64,000 bases of DNA from Novosphingobium sp. (GTDB lineage Bacteria; Pseudomonadota; Alphaproteobacteria; Sphingomonadales; Sphingomonadaceae), in assembly GCA_024236215.1 (NCBI GenBank), contig JACKKX010000001.1, positions 919,501 to 983,500 on the forward strand. The letters are read 5' to 3'. Every line of letters starts with the position of its first letter. Positions within the stretch are counted from its first letter, which is position 1. Below are positions 35,527 through 44,046 of the stretch, piece after piece. The translations under genes were made by a program, and so were the position numbers. The notes under the pieces were generated by a model. That model did not search any database. It was not told the origin of the DNA and saw nothing but the letters and a program-made list of their open reading frames with translations.

Positions 35527-36314
35527 AGATCGAGCTCCGTGATCAACGGTATGTGATCGCTCGGCTGATCCCACTTGCGGGTTTCCTCGACGAAACGGTG
35601 GCCGGTGGATTGCGCGGCCAGTTCGGACGAGGCCCACATGTGATCGAGCCGCCGCCCCCGGTCCTTGTCCTGCCAATAGGTGCGGTAGGACCACCAGGTC
35701 CAGTTGCGCTCGGGCGCGGGGATGTGCTTGCGCCCAAGATCGACCCAGCCGTGCGCATCGCGCAGCCGCCACAGCGCCTCGATCTCTACGGGCGTGTGGC
35801 TCACCACCTTGAGCAGCGCCTTGTGGTCGTAAACGTCGCAATCGAGCGGGGCCACGTTGAAATCGCCCACCAGCAGCGTCGGCCGCTCGAGCCGCCCGGA
35901 CCAGTCGGCCATGCGGGCGAGGAAATCGAGCTTTTGGCCGAATTTCGGATTGGCCTCGCGGTCAGGAATGTCGCCCCCGGCGGGAATATAGACGTTTTCA
36001 AGCACCAGCCCCTGCCCCGCGCCGAGCAGCTCGACCCCGACATGACGTGCCTCGCCGTTGGCCTGCCAATCGTTTCGCGCAAGCTCGCGAATGGGAATAC
36101 GGCTGACCGTGGCGACGCCGTGATAGCCCTTCTGCCCGTGCACCGCGCGGTGGACATAGCCCAGCGCCTCAAAGGCTTCGTGCGGGAAGTGCTTCTCCTC
36201 GGTCTTGATCTCCTGCAGGCACAGCACGTCGGGAGCCTGTTCGCGCAGGAACCGTTCGACCTGATCGATCCGCAGGCGCACCGAATTGATGTTCCAGGTG
36301 GCGATAGTGATCAT
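35523..36314 (-). CDS. xthA: Exodeoxyribonuclease III (AP endonuclease)
   Basis: 263 residues of the EEP nuclease fold: WNINSVRLR at the N-terminus, LQEIKTEE with the metal Glu, GDFNVAP, WWSYR near the product-binding loop and SDHIPLITEL with the catalytic His at the end. It removes 3' blocking groups and incises abasic sites. The ATG is at 36312-36314. A stable hairpin at 36327-36358 lies in its leader. The next gene on this strand, ribA, starts inside its stop codon. Confidence 0.95.
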   Translation of the reverse strand: MITIATWNINSVRLRIDQVERFLREQAPDVLCLQEIKTEEKHFPHEAFEALGYVHRAVHGQKGYHGVATVSRIPIRELARNDWQANGEARHVGVELLGAGQGLVLENVYIPAGGDIPDREANPKFGQKLDFLARMADWSGRLERPTLLVGDFNVAPLDCDVYDHKALLKVVSHTPVEIEALWRLRDAHGWVDLGRKHIPAPERNWTWWSYRTYWQDKDRGRRLDHMWASSELAAQSTGHRFVEETRKWDQPSDHIPLITELDL

Positions 36315-36326
36315 GGTGGTGGCTTT

Positions 36327-36358
36327 AGGTGCCTTGCACGGGTGCGGCAAGGGCACCT
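36327..36358 (-). promoter_or_regulatory. Hairpin in the xthA leader
   Basis: AGGTGCCTTGC (36327-36337) pairs with GCAAGGGCACCT (36347-36358) with one bulged base and a 9-nt loop. On the minus strand it ends 13 bp before the xthA ATG and has no U-tract, so it is more likely a leader structure than a terminator. Confidence 0.55.
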
Positions 36359-36385
36359 TTGATGACCCTGGATCGCGCGCGAATC

Positions 36386-36421
36386 AAAAAAACCCTCGGT
36401 CCGGGGGCAATGGACCGAGGG
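36386..36421 (-). terminator. Strong rho-independent terminator
   Basis: CCCTCGGTCC (36393-36402) and GGACCGAGGG (36412-36421) form a perfect 10-bp stem with a 9-nt loop. Read on the minus strand it is followed by seven Ts (36386-36392). On the plus strand it is followed by TTCGTTTT, so it might work weakly both ways. It would end transcripts from lolA or the RNA candidate. Confidence 0.9.
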
Positions 36422-36513
36422 TTCGTTTTGCGTTCGTCACGCTTGACGGGGCGGCCTTAATGGAGGCTTTGGGCAACAGGGGGGGAAACCCTGCCTCTGG
36501 CCGCGCCGTCGAG
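36386..36513 (-). ncRNA. Candidate structured small RNA upstream of xthA
   Basis: On the minus strand, nested pairs join GACGG (from 36510) with CCGTC (to 36445), GGCC (36502-36499) with GGCC (36456-36453), GAGGC (36497-36493) with GCCTC (36467-36463), and AGGG with CCCT inside. About 25 nt later comes the strong terminator with seven Us. A TAATTAT box (36523-36517) is suitably placed as a -10, but I see no good -35. A free sRNA or a stable lolA 3'-UTR product are both possible. It does not show SRP RNA, tmRNA or RNase P signatures. Confidence 0.45.
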
Positions 36514-36615
36514 GACATAATTAGCCCGTTTCGGCTTGCTGGCCCATGAACGAAGCGCGGGCAATTGTCGCACTTTGTCGCAGCAGCGGCACGGTCCTCG
36601 ACAGACCGTTCACCT

Positions 36616-37275
36616 CTATCGACGAGTGGCCCGCCGCGGATCGTTGTAGCGGAACGTGCTGTCAGGAACCGCAAGGCCGTACTGATGATTCGCCAGCGAA
36701 ACCCGAGTGCGGTTGTTCTGCGCGTCGAGCGCGGCCCAGCTGGTCAGCTCGAGCCCGCCCGGCGCCGAGGCCTTGCGCACGAAAACCAGGGTGATCACGC
36801 CGTATTCGGGATGGGCCTTGTCGCGCACTTCGACCGCGACCAGACCGGGATTGCCGGTATCGATCAGCTTGCCGTATTTCGCCACATCGCGATCGGGATC
36901 GAACAGCGCACCAAGCGGGCTGTTGGAGATCGGCCAGCGCTGAACCTGCCGCACCTGATAGTCGACAAAGGTCAAAGCCTTGCCGTCCGAGACGATCAGG
37001 AACGGCACACCCTTTTCATACTGGAAGCGAATCCGCCCCGGACGCTTGAGCGTCATCACCCCGCGGGTCTGTCCGCCGTTGCGGTCGGTCTGAACGAAAT
37101 CGGCGCGCAGGGTGGAAATCCCCCGCAAGGCGCCAACGGCCTGCGTCAGCTCGCCACCGGTCGCTTGCGCGCCCACGGCAACGGGCGCGGTCAGCGCGCC
37201 AGCGGCACAAACGACAAGCGCCGCCGAAGCGGCGGCACCTGCGAGCGATCGGAAGGAAAGCTTCATCGGGTTCAT
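36616..37275 (-). CDS. lolA: Outer-membrane lipoprotein carrier LolA-like protein
   Basis: 219 residues with a signal peptide (MKLSFRSLAGAAASAALVV..., cleavage near VGA-Q). The mature chain has the LolA pattern: LRADFVQTDRNGGQTRGVMTLKRPGRIRFQY, then FLIVSDGKALTFVDYQ. This half-barrel protein ferries lipoproteins across the periplasm. The ATG at 37273-37275 lies 8 bp after TAGGA; a second Met three codons on is possible. It follows rpmG on the same strand by 41 bp, an unusual pairing that may reflect simple adjacency. Confidence 0.9.
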   Translation of the reverse strand: MNPMKLSFRSLAGAAASAALVVCAAGALTAPVAVGAQATGGELTQAVGALRGISTLRADFVQTDRNGGQTRGVMTLKRPGRIRFQYEKGVPFLIVSDGKALTFVDYQVRQVQRWPISNSPLGALFDPDRDVAKYGKLIDTGNPGLVAVEVRDKAHPEYGVITLVFVRKASAPGGLELTSWAALDAQNNRTRVSLANHQYGLAVPDSTFRYNDPRRATRR

Positions 37276-37316
37276 CGGCCCAGTCCTAAGGGGAGGGCTT
37301 GAACTCGCCATGAACC

Positions 37317-37484
37317 TTACTTGATCTTGGCTTCCTTGAACTCGACGTGCTTGCGCACGACGGGATCGTACTTCTTGAAGCTCATCTTCTCGGTCGTGTT
37401 GCGCGGATTCTTCTTGGTGACGTAGAAGAAGCCGGTGTCGGCGGTCGAGACCAGACGGATCTTGACGGTTGCGGGCTTCGCCAT
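37317..37484 (-). CDS. rpmG: Ribosomal protein L33
   Basis: 55-residue basic protein: [19 protein letters not shown] followed by the [17 protein letters not shown] block that identifies L33. It lacks the zinc-binding Cys pairs, so it is the C-minus form. It should sit near the E site of the 50S subunit. A putative terminator at 37546-37569 separates it from the upstream PPK2 gene, so it probably has its own promoter within 37485-37545. Confidence 0.97.
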   Translation of the reverse strand: MAKPATVKIRLVSTADTGFFYVTKKNPRNTTEKMSFKKYDPVVRKHVEFKEAKIK

Positions 37485-37545
37485 GGCGCTATCCTGTACT
37501 TTCCGATTCGGCCCGAAAGCCGCAAAAATTGCGTTGAAAACCACA

Positions 37546-37569
37546 GGGGCGGCACGCGAGCGCCGCCCC
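37546..37569 (-). terminator. Putative terminator after the PPK2 gene
   Basis: GGGGCGGC (37546-37553) and GCCGCCCC (37562-37569) form a perfect 8-bp GC stem with an 8-nt loop, 37 bp after the PPK2 stop. On the minus strand it is followed by TGTGGTTTTC, a moderately T-rich tail. Confidence 0.55.
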
Positions 37570-37605
37570 GGAAGGCCGCGCCAATGCGTCAGAAGGGCTG
37601 CAAAG

Positions 37606-38382
37606 TCAAGGGTTGTAGGGAGGGAGCGGCTTGAGCGCGGTGTAACTCTCGACCGAGGGTTCGCGCCCCAGCGGCGCCAGCTCAAATGGATCGGGATCGA
37701 CCTGGGTGTCGGGAAGCCGGTCAAGCAGATCGCGGATCAGGGTCAGCCGTCCGCGCCGCTGGTCGTTGAAGTCCACCAGAGTCCAGGGCGCATGGGCACT
37801 GTGGGTGGCCTCGAGCATGGCTTCGCGGGCCTCTGTATAGGCATCGTATTTCTCGCGCGCGGCAAGGTCGATAGGCGAGAGTTTCCAGCGCTTGAGCGGA
37901 TCGTCCAGCCGCTCGGCCAGCCGCTCCTCCTGCTGCGCCTGATCGGTGGTGAGCCAATACTTGAACAGCAGCACGCCATCATCGACCAGCAACTGCTCAA
38001 AGCGCGGAGCGTGATCGAGAAAGGCCGCAACCTGGGCCTCGCTGGCAAAACCCATGACCCTTTCAACCCCCGCGCGGTTGTACCACGAGCGATCGAACAG
38101 CACGATTTCGCCGGCTGCCGGCAGATGTTCGACGTAGCGCTGGAAGTACCATTGGGCCTGCTCGCGCTCGCTCGGCTTGGGCAGCGCGACGATCCGGCAC
38201 TGGCGCGGGTTGAGCGGCCGGGCGAGCGCCTGGATCGCCCCGCCCTTGCCCGCAGTGTCACGCCCCTCGAACAGCACCAACACCCTGGCCCCGGTCGCCG
38301 CGACCCAGCGGGCCATCGCCACCAGCTCTTCCTCCAACGGACGATAGAGCTTCTCGAACTTCTTGCGCTTGAGATTCTTCAT
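37606..38382 (-). CDS. ppk2: Polyphosphate kinase 2 family (PPK2) nucleotide kinase
   Basis: 258 residues. Walker A is [10 protein letters not shown], the lid module region contains [24 protein letters not shown], and [12 protein letters not shown] is the Walker B-like block of PPK2. Single-domain PPK2 enzymes phosphorylate nucleoside diphosphates or monophosphates from polyphosphate. The PPK2 subclass cannot be fixed reliably by eye, though length fits class I or III. The ATG (38380-38382) is preceded by a short gap to the divergent phhA gene. Confidence 0.92.
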   Translation of the reverse strand: MKNLKRKKFEKLYRPLEEELVAMARWVAATGARVLVLFEGRDTAGKGGAIQALARPLNPRQCRIVALPKPSEREQAQWYFQRYVEHLPAAGEIVLFDRSWYNRAGVERVMGFASEAQVAAFLDHAPRFEQLLVDDGVLLFKYWLTTDQAQQEERLAERLDDPLKRWKLSPIDLAAREKYDAYTEAREAMLEATHSAHAPWTLVDFNDQRRGRLTLIRDLLDRLPDTQVDPDPFELAPLGREPSVESYTALKPLPPYNP

Positions 38383-38452
38383 GGGCGCCAGAATTGCCCT
38401 TTCGCGCCGCCAAGGCAACCGGGCGCGATGGGCGTTGCTGTCCCGCTTTGAA

Positions 38453-38472
38453 ATGGTTACATATGCAACCAT
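38453..38472. promoter_or_regulatory. 20-bp palindrome overlapping the phhA start
   Basis: ATGGTT and AACCAT form the outer arms around a CATATG core; only the two bases flanking the core (A and C) break perfect symmetry. It runs from the first in-frame ATG of phhA into the second. A dimeric regulator bound here would block initiation or a promoter running into the gene. MarR- or Lrp-type control is a guess. Confidence 0.65.
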
Positions 38473-39388
38473 GTCCGATTTCACCCGCTTGCCCGAGATG
38501 GGCGCCGATGTGTTCACCGCGCCGCTCAAACGCCCCGCGCATGTCGGCGAGGATTGGCTCGAACCCGCACAGCACGGCTATGGCTCGGAGGAAAATGCGA
38601 TCTGGGACGCGCTGTTCGCGCGGCAGATGCAGATCCTGCCGGGCCGCGCCGCCAGCGCTTTCCTGGCCGGGCTCGACAAGCTCGATCTGGGGCGCGGCGG
38701 GGTGCCCGAATTCGGCAAGCTGTCCGAAGAACTGGGCGCGCTGACCGGATGGAGCGTGGTGCCGGTACCGATGCTGATCCCCGATCACGTGTTCTTCTGG
38801 CACCTGGCCAACCGGCGCTTTCCGGCGGGCAACTTCATCCGCACGCGCGAGACTTTCGACTATATCCAGGAACCCGACGTGTTCCACGACGTGTTCGGCC
38901 ATGTGCCGATGCTGACCGACCCGACCTATGCCGATTACATGCAGGAATACGGCCGCGCCGGGTGGAAGGCGATGCGCTACAATCGCCTCAAGGCGCTGGG
39001 TTCGCTCTACTGGTACACGGTCGAATTCGGGCTGATCCTGGAGGAGGCGGGGCTTCGGGCCTACGGCGCGGGGATTTTGTCGGGACCGGCCGAGGCGGTG
39101 TTCTGCCTTGAGGCCGAAAGCCCCAACCGGATCATGCTCAACGTCGATAGGGTGATGCGTACCGACTATGTGATCGACGATCTGCAACCCAGCTATTTCG
39201 TGATCGAGAGCTTTCGGGAGCTTTACCACGACACGGTCGAGCGCGATTTCGACCGGCTCTATCGCAGCCTTGCCCCCGGCTTCACCTATGCCAACAGCGC
39301 GGTGATCGACATCGACGACGTGCTGCACCGCGGCACCCAGGAATATTTCCTGCGCGGCGGACGCGGCAGCGGAGCCCGACCGGTCTGA
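38471..39388 (+). CDS. phhA: Phenylalanine-4-hydroxylase
   Basis: 305 residues, the short bacterial catalytic form without an ACT domain. The facial triad of iron is visible: His139 and His144 in FHDVFGHVP and Glu185 in WYTVEFGL. It oxidises L-phenylalanine to tyrosine with tetrahydropterin and O2. The start is ambiguous: MSDFTRLPEM at 38471 or an in-frame ATG at 38453; I prefer the former by length. A palindrome covers both. It faces uppP tail to tail with 4 bp between stops. Confidence 0.95.
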   Translation: MSDFTRLPEMGADVFTAPLKRPAHVGEDWLEPAQHGYGSEENAIWDALFARQMQILPGRAASAFLAGLDKLDLGRGGVPEFGKLSEELGALTGWSVVPVPMLIPDHVFFWHLANRRFPAGNFIRTRETFDYIQEPDVFHDVFGHVPMLTDPTYADYMQEYGRAGWKAMRYNRLKALGSLYWYTVEFGLILEEAGLRAYGAGILSGPAEAVFCLEAESPNRIMLNVDRVMRTDYVIDDLQPSYFVIESFRELYHDTVERDFDRLYRSLAPGFTYANSAVIDIDDVLHRGTQEYFLRGGRGSGARPV

Positions 39389-39392
39389 GCTT

Positions 39393-40202
39393 TCAGCGGT
39401 AAAGCAGGAACACCGCCAGCGCCCCGGCCGCGATCCGGTACCAGGCGAACGGCGCGAAGCCCGAACGGCTGATATAGGACACAAACAGCCGGATCACCGC
39501 CAGCGCGACCACGAAGGCAACCACGAAGCCCACCGCGATCTCGCCCCAGCCGACCGCCCCTGTGCCCGCGGCCAGATCGTGGCGATAGTCCCACAGTTCG
39601 AGCACGGTTGCGCCCAGCATGGTCGGGATCGCGAGGAAAAAGCTGAATTCGGCTGCAGTGCGCCGTTCGATCCCCATCGCCAGCGCCCCCATGATCGTCG
39701 CGCCCGAGCGGCTTACCCCCGGGATCATTGCCAGGCATTGCAGAAAGCCGACGCCCAGCGCCTGGCGCACCGGCAGCTGACCCAGGCCGACATATTCGCC
39801 CGGCTTGGCGCTCCGCTCGATCGCCAGGATGGCAACGCCGCCCGCGATCAGCGCCCAGGCGACGACTTTGGGGCTCTCCAGCAGCAGGTCGATCTGATCC
39901 TTGAACAGCAGGCCCAGAACCACCGCGGGAATGAAGGCGACCAGCAGGTTGACAACGAAGCGCACCGCCAGCGGCTCAAGCCGCAACAGGCCCATCGCCA
40001 CCGCCCAGAAGGTGCGCCAGTAGAGCACCACTACCGCAAGGATCGCGCCGAGCTGGATCACCACGTTGAACACCGCCCAGGTCCTGGCATCATAGCCGAA
40101 CAGCACCGAGGCGAGCATCAGGTGCCCGGTCGAGGAGACCGGGATAAATTCGGTCAGCCCCTCGACGATGCCAAGCAGGATCGCGGTGATCGTCAGGTCC
40201 AT
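39393..40202 (-). CDS. uppP: Undecaprenyl-diphosphatase UppP (BacA)
   Basis: 269 residues, highly hydrophobic with about eight membrane segments. The signature EGLTEFIPVSSTGH near residue 14-27 and the GVSRSGATI motif around 160-170 carry the catalytic Glu, Ser and Arg. It regenerates undecaprenyl phosphate for peptidoglycan and polysaccharide assembly. The ATG is 4 bp after the ABC exporter stop, so the two genes are co-transcribed. Confidence 0.96.
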   Translation of the reverse strand: MDLTITAILLGIVEGLTEFIPVSSTGHLMLASVLFGYDARTWAVFNVVIQLGAILAVVVLYWRTFWAVAMGLLRLEPLAVRFVVNLLVAFIPAVVLGLLFKDQIDLLLESPKVVAWALIAGGVAILAIERSAKPGEYVGLGQLPVRQALGVGFLQCLAMIPGVSRSGATIMGALAMGIERRTAAEFSFFLAIPTMLGATVLELWDYRHDLAAGTGAVGWGEIAVGFVVAFVVALAVIRLFVSYISRSGFAPFAWYRIAAGALAVFLLYR

Positions 40203-40206
40203 CGGC

Positions 40207-42030
40207 TTAGCCCTCGCCCGGCATGTCGAATTGCAGCGCGGCCAGCCGGGCGTAGAGCCCGCCCGCCTTGCTCAGCTCGTCGTGGGTGCCGGTTTCGACG
40301 ATCCGGCCCTTGTCCATCACCACGATCCGGTCCGCAGCGCGCACCGTGGCGAGACGGTGGGCGATGACCAGGGTGGTGCGCCCCTGCATCAGGTGTTCGA
40401 GCGCATCCTGCACCAGACGTTCGCTTTCGGCGTCGAGCGCGCTGGTCGCCTCGTCGAGCAGCAGGATCGGGGCATCGCGCAGCACCGCGCGGGCAATCGC
40501 GATGCGCTGGCGCTGGCCGCCGGAAAGCCGGGCACCGCCTTCGCCAAGGAAAGTATCGAGCCCTTCGGGCAGTTCGCGCAGGAACTGTTCGGCATTGGCG
40601 GCGCGCGCCGCCTCCCAGATCGCCTCGTCCGAGGCCTGCCAGTTGCCATAGCGCAGGTTGTCGCGGGCGTTGGCGGCAAACAACACCCCTTCCTGCGGGA
40701 CCAGCGCCATGCGGCGGCGGATTTCCGCCGGATCGACCGAAGTCAGCGGCACCCCGTCGAGCTTGATGGTGCCGGACTGGGGATCGTAGAAGCGCTCCGC
40801 CAGCTGGAACAGGGTCGATTTGCCTGCGCCCGACGGGCCGACGATCGCCACGGTCTCACCCGGTTCGATCGTCAGGGAGAAATCGGCGAGGGCGGCGGTT
40901 TCCAGCCGGGTCGGGTAGCGGAAATTGACCTGCTCGAACGCCAGCTTGCCGCGCGCCGGGCTGGGCAGGGCCAGCGGCCGAGCGGGCGGAGCGATGGCGG
41001 GTTTTTCCTCGAGCAGTTCGGCCAGTCGGCTGGCCGCCCCGGCCCCGCGCAGCAGATCGCCGTAAACCTCGGTCAGGGCACCGAATGATCCGGCGACCAG
41101 CCCCCCGGCCAGCACGAATCCGGCGATCACCCCGCCCGAAAGCTTGCCTTCGGAAACCGAGATCGCCCCCTCCCACATCAGCATCACGATCCCGCCCATC
41201 ACCAGGATGATGACCAGCGAGGTCATCGCCGCGCGAATCCGGATCCGGCGCCGCGCGGTGGCGAAGGTCTGCTCCACAAAGCCGGAGAAGACCTCGCGCT
41301 CATGGTCTTCCTGGTTGAAGGCCTGGACCACGCGCATCGCGCCCAGCACCTCGGTGGTGCGCGCGCCGATATCGGCGACGCGGTCCTGGCTGGTGCGCGA
41401 AACGTTGCGCAGCCGCCGCCCAAACCAGGTGATCGGCACCACCACCAGCGGAATGCCCAGCAGCAGCCCGGCGGTAAGCTTGGGCGCAAGGTAGAACAGA
41501 TAGCCGATCCCGATCATCGCGGTGAGCGAATTGCGCAGCGCGATCGAAACGGTGGTGCCCACCACCTGTTCGATGATCGCAGTATCGGCCGTCATCCGCG
41601 AGGAGATTTCCTTGGGGCTGTTGGCCTCGAAAAAACTCGGCGGCAACCGCAGCAGGTTGGACTGCACGTTGTATCGGATGTTGCCGATCACCCGCTCACC
41701 CAGCCAGGAGACGAAATAGAACCGGATCGCGGTGGCAATCCCCAGGATTGCCACGATCATGATCAGATAGCGGAACACCTGGTTGATCGTGTCGAGACTG
41801 GCGCCGGGGCCGAACCCCTCATCGACGATCACCCGGAAGCGATCGGGGATTGCCATGGTCGCGCTTGAAGTAGTGGCCAGCGCCACCAGCGCGATCGCCA
41901 CCTGGCGCGGGTATTTGGCGGTTTCGCGCCAGATCATCCGCAAAGGCCCCAGCGTACGGGCCGGTGGCGGCGGACTGGCAGGTGTTTCGCTTGGCGGCGC
42001 GGCTTCGGCGCTATCGGTCGGGGAACTCAT
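40207..42030 (-). CDS. ABC exporter, fused permease-ATPase (MsbA/BmrA type)
   Basis: 607 residues: a proline-rich cytoplasmic N-tail, a six-helix type I exporter domain (about 50-340), and an ATPase with Walker A GPSGAGKS, signature LSGGQRQRIAIARA, Walker B ILLLDEATSALD and H-loop VIAHRLAT. Half-transporter acting as a homodimer. Candidate cargo is lipid A core, another lipid, or a drug; pairing with uppP hints at an envelope lipid. The start MSSPTDSAEA is taken at 42028-42030. Confidence 0.93.
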   Translation of the reverse strand: MSSPTDSAEAAPPSETPASPPPPARTLGPLRMIWRETAKYPRQVAIALVALATTSSATMAIPDRFRVIVDEGFGPGASLDTINQVFRYLIMIVAILGIATAIRFYFVSWLGERVIGNIRYNVQSNLLRLPPSFFEANSPKEISSRMTADTAIIEQVVGTTVSIALRNSLTAMIGIGYLFYLAPKLTAGLLLGIPLVVVPITWFGRRLRNVSRTSQDRVADIGARTTEVLGAMRVVQAFNQEDHEREVFSGFVEQTFATARRRIRIRAAMTSLVIILVMGGIVMLMWEGAISVSEGKLSGGVIAGFVLAGGLVAGSFGALTEVYGDLLRGAGAASRLAELLEEKPAIAPPARPLALPSPARGKLAFEQVNFRYPTRLETAALADFSLTIEPGETVAIVGPSGAGKSTLFQLAERFYDPQSGTIKLDGVPLTSVDPAEIRRRMALVPQEGVLFAANARDNLRYGNWQASDEAIWEAARAANAEQFLRELPEGLDTFLGEGGARLSGGQRQRIAIARAVLRDAPILLLDEATSALDAESERLVQDALEHLMQGRTTLVIAHRLATVRAADRIVVMDKGRIVETGTHDELSKAGGLYARLAALQFDMPGEG

Positions 42031-42080
42031 GGGGCAGCGCCCTAGCACAGACAACGCTCAGCGTAAGCGGCAATTGCAGC

Positions 42081-42119
42081 CCATTTGTGCACTGCAATGG
42101 CAATTTGTGCATTGCACAA
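42081..42119 (+). promoter_or_regulatory. TGCA-rich palindrome cluster upstream of phaZ
   Basis: TTGTGCA-T-TGCACAA at 42105-42119 is a perfect 15-bp palindrome. Just upstream, 42081-42100 has CCATT/AATGG arms around TGTGCACTGC. Repeated TGCA units near PHA genes recall the sites of the repressor PhaR in other alphaproteobacteria. Assignment to PhaR is inference. Confidence 0.65.
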
Positions 42120-42185
42120 TCGTACAAAGCCCGTCACGATGCGCGCAAGAATCCGGCCTCAGCCGGGCTGCAGGGGAACGAAACG

Positions 42186-43430
42186 TTGCTTTACGCCGCC
42201 TATGAACTGAACCGTTCCTGGTTCAATGCCGCCAGCACCTGGGCCTCGATCGGGGCGCAAATGCTCAACCGCTTTGAAATGCCGATGGGCATGAGCGGGC
42301 TGACCCCGGTGATGTCGTCCGCGCTCGAGGTGTTCGCTCACGCATCGGCGGCCTATGGCAAGCCCGCGTTCGATATCGAGACCGTTCCCGTTGACGGGAT
42401 CGACCAGCCGGTGACCGAAGCGATCGTGGTCCATCGCCCCTGGGGCAATCTGCTGCGCTTCACCCATCCGGGCCTACCCGCCAATGCCCCGCGTCTGCTG
42501 ATCGTCGCGCCGATGAGCGGACACTATGCCACGCTGCTGCGCGGCACGGTGGCGCGGATGCTGGAACGGGCCGAGGTTTTCGTCACCGACTGGGCCGACG
42601 CCAAGATGGTGCCGCTGAGCGAGGGCAGCTTCGATCTGGACGACTATATCGACTATCTGATCGGGTTCCTCGAACACATCGGCCCGGGCGCGCATATGCT
42701 GGCGGTGTGCCAGCCCTCGGTCCCGGCCTTCGCCGCCACCGCGATCATGAACGGCGACAAGCACCCCTGCCGCCCGCTGACGCTAACCATGATGGGCGGG
42801 CCGATCGACACCCGCGAAGCGCCGACCACGGTCAACGATCTGGCGATGCAACGTCCGATCGAGTGGTTCAAGCACACGGTGATCGCCACCGTGCCGCTGC
42901 AATATCCCGGCGCGGGGCGTCAGGTCTATCCCGGCTTCATGCAGCTTGCCGGGTTCATGAGCATGAACCTGGGCAACCACATGCTCAGCCATTACCACAT
43001 GTTCAAGCACATGGTCGAAGGCGACGGCGAAAGCGCCGAAGCGACCAAGACATTCTACGACGAATACCGCGCGGTCTGCGATCTCAATGCCGATTTCTAC
43101 CTCCAGACCGTGGAAGAGGTGTTCCAGAAGCACGCGCTGGCCAACGGCAAGTTCGTCCACCGCGGCAAGCTGGTCGATCTCGGCAAGATCACCGACACAG
43201 CGCTGCTGGCGGTCGAAGGCGAGCGGGACGACATTTCGGGCGTCGGCCAGACCAGGGCCGCTCTGCATCTCGCCACCGGCCTGGCCGACAAGAAGAAGAA
43301 ATATCTGCTGGCGCCCGAGGTTGGGCACTACGGGATATTCAACGGCTCCAAGTGGCGCGAGCGGATTGCCCCGGTACTGGAAGACTGGATCGCCAGGCAC
43401 GACCGGGCCAAGCTGAAGGTCGTGGCCTGA
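42186..43430 (+). CDS. phaZ: Intracellular polyhydroxyalkanoate depolymerase
   Basis: 414 residues starting at TTG (MLYAAYELNRSWF, matching the MLYxxYE opening of PhaZ) with an AGGGGAA site at 42172-42178. The catalytic Cys175 lies in the lipase-box-like VCQPSVPAF, with the Asp of GERDDISG and His of PEVGHYGIFNG completing the triad. It degrades intracellular PHB granules to oligomers. It is convergent with the DUF4126 gene. Conserved intracellular-depolymerase blocks (GGPIDTREAPT, GFMSMNLGNH) are present. Confidence 0.94.
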   Translation: MLYAAYELNRSWFNAASTWASIGAQMLNRFEMPMGMSGLTPVMSSALEVFAHASAAYGKPAFDIETVPVDGIDQPVTEAIVVHRPWGNLLRFTHPGLPANAPRLLIVAPMSGHYATLLRGTVARMLERAEVFVTDWADAKMVPLSEGSFDLDDYIDYLIGFLEHIGPGAHMLAVCQPSVPAFAATAIMNGDKHPCRPLTLTMMGGPIDTREAPTTVNDLAMQRPIEWFKHTVIATVPLQYPGAGRQVYPGFMQLAGFMSMNLGNHMLSHYHMFKHMVEGDGESAEATKTFYDEYRAVCDLNADFYLQTVEEVFQKHALANGKFVHRGKLVDLGKITDTALLAVEGERDDISGVGQTRAALHLATGLADKKKKYLLAPEVGHYGIFNGSKWRERIAPVLEDWIARHDRAKLKVVA

Positions 43431-43433
43431 GCG

Positions 43434-44042
43434 TCAGTGCGGCGACACAGACGGAGCGAGGATTCGCCCCAGCACCCGCCGCGCCCTGACCATCAACCAC
43501 AGCGCGAGCGCCAGAAGCGCCAGCGCGATCGCACCTGCCGCTATCGGGAAGGCATAGGCCAGCGCCAGCAGCCCGCCAGCTGCGACGTCTTCAACGCTCG
43601 AAATCGCAATGTTACTGAACGGCTCGGGGCTGGCATTGACCACCGCGCGGGCGCTGGCTTTGCCGCCGTGGGCGATCAGCGAGGCTCCGCCACCCAGCAG
43701 GAAAGCGATCGCCTGGGTCGCGGGATCGGCCGGATCGATCACCGCAAGCGTCAGCAGCGCACCGCCGAGCGGGCGGATCAGGCTGTGGATTGCATCCCAC
43801 AGGCTATCGAGCCAGGCGACCTTGTCGGCAAGAAATTCAAGCAGCGCGGCAGCGGCAGCCACGCCCAGCACCCAGGGATTGGCAAGCACTCTCAGCGCGG
43901 CAAGGTGTTCGGGCAGCGACAGTGCCCCCCACCGCATCGCCAATCCGGTCGCCAGCACGCACAGGTAGAGCCGCCAGCCCGAAAGCAGGCTCAGGCTGGC
44001 CGCCAAGCCGAGGATCTCGACGATGCCGGGATCGCCGCCCAT
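43434..44042 (-). CDS. DUF4126 membrane protein
   Basis: 202 residues with four to five hydrophobic segments and the DUF4126 pattern: VEILGLAASLSLLSGWRLYLCVLATGLAM, then EFLADKVAWLDSLWDAIHSLIRPLGGALL, then GGGASLIAHGGKASARAVVNASPEPFSN. Function is unknown across bacteria. The start MGGDPGIVE is at 44040-44042, 4 bp after the CMD stop, so it closes the MaoC-thiolase-CMD operon. Confidence 0.88.
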   Translation of the reverse strand: MGGDPGIVEILGLAASLSLLSGWRLYLCVLATGLAMRWGALSLPEHLAALRVLANPWVLGVAAAAALLEFLADKVAWLDSLWDAIHSLIRPLGGALLTLAVIDPADPATQAIAFLLGGGASLIAHGGKASARAVVNASPEPFSNIAISSVEDVAAGGLLALAYAFPIAAGAIALALLALALWLMVRARRVLGRILAPSVSPH

Positions 44043-44046
44043 CGGC

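Larger units (their letters stand above)
36315..36615. other. Intergenic region between xthA and lolA (301 bp)
   Basis: No credible protein-coding frame. On the minus strand it holds, in order: a nested stem-rich stretch (36445-36510), a strong terminator (36386-36421), and a separate hairpin (36327-36358) 13 bp before the xthA start. These are annotated separately. Confidence 0.8.

Noticed and set aside
36384..36674. 96-codon minus-strand frame over the lolA-xthA gap
   Set aside because: It overlaps the lolA 3' end and runs through the terminator stem; the region reads as structured RNA instead.
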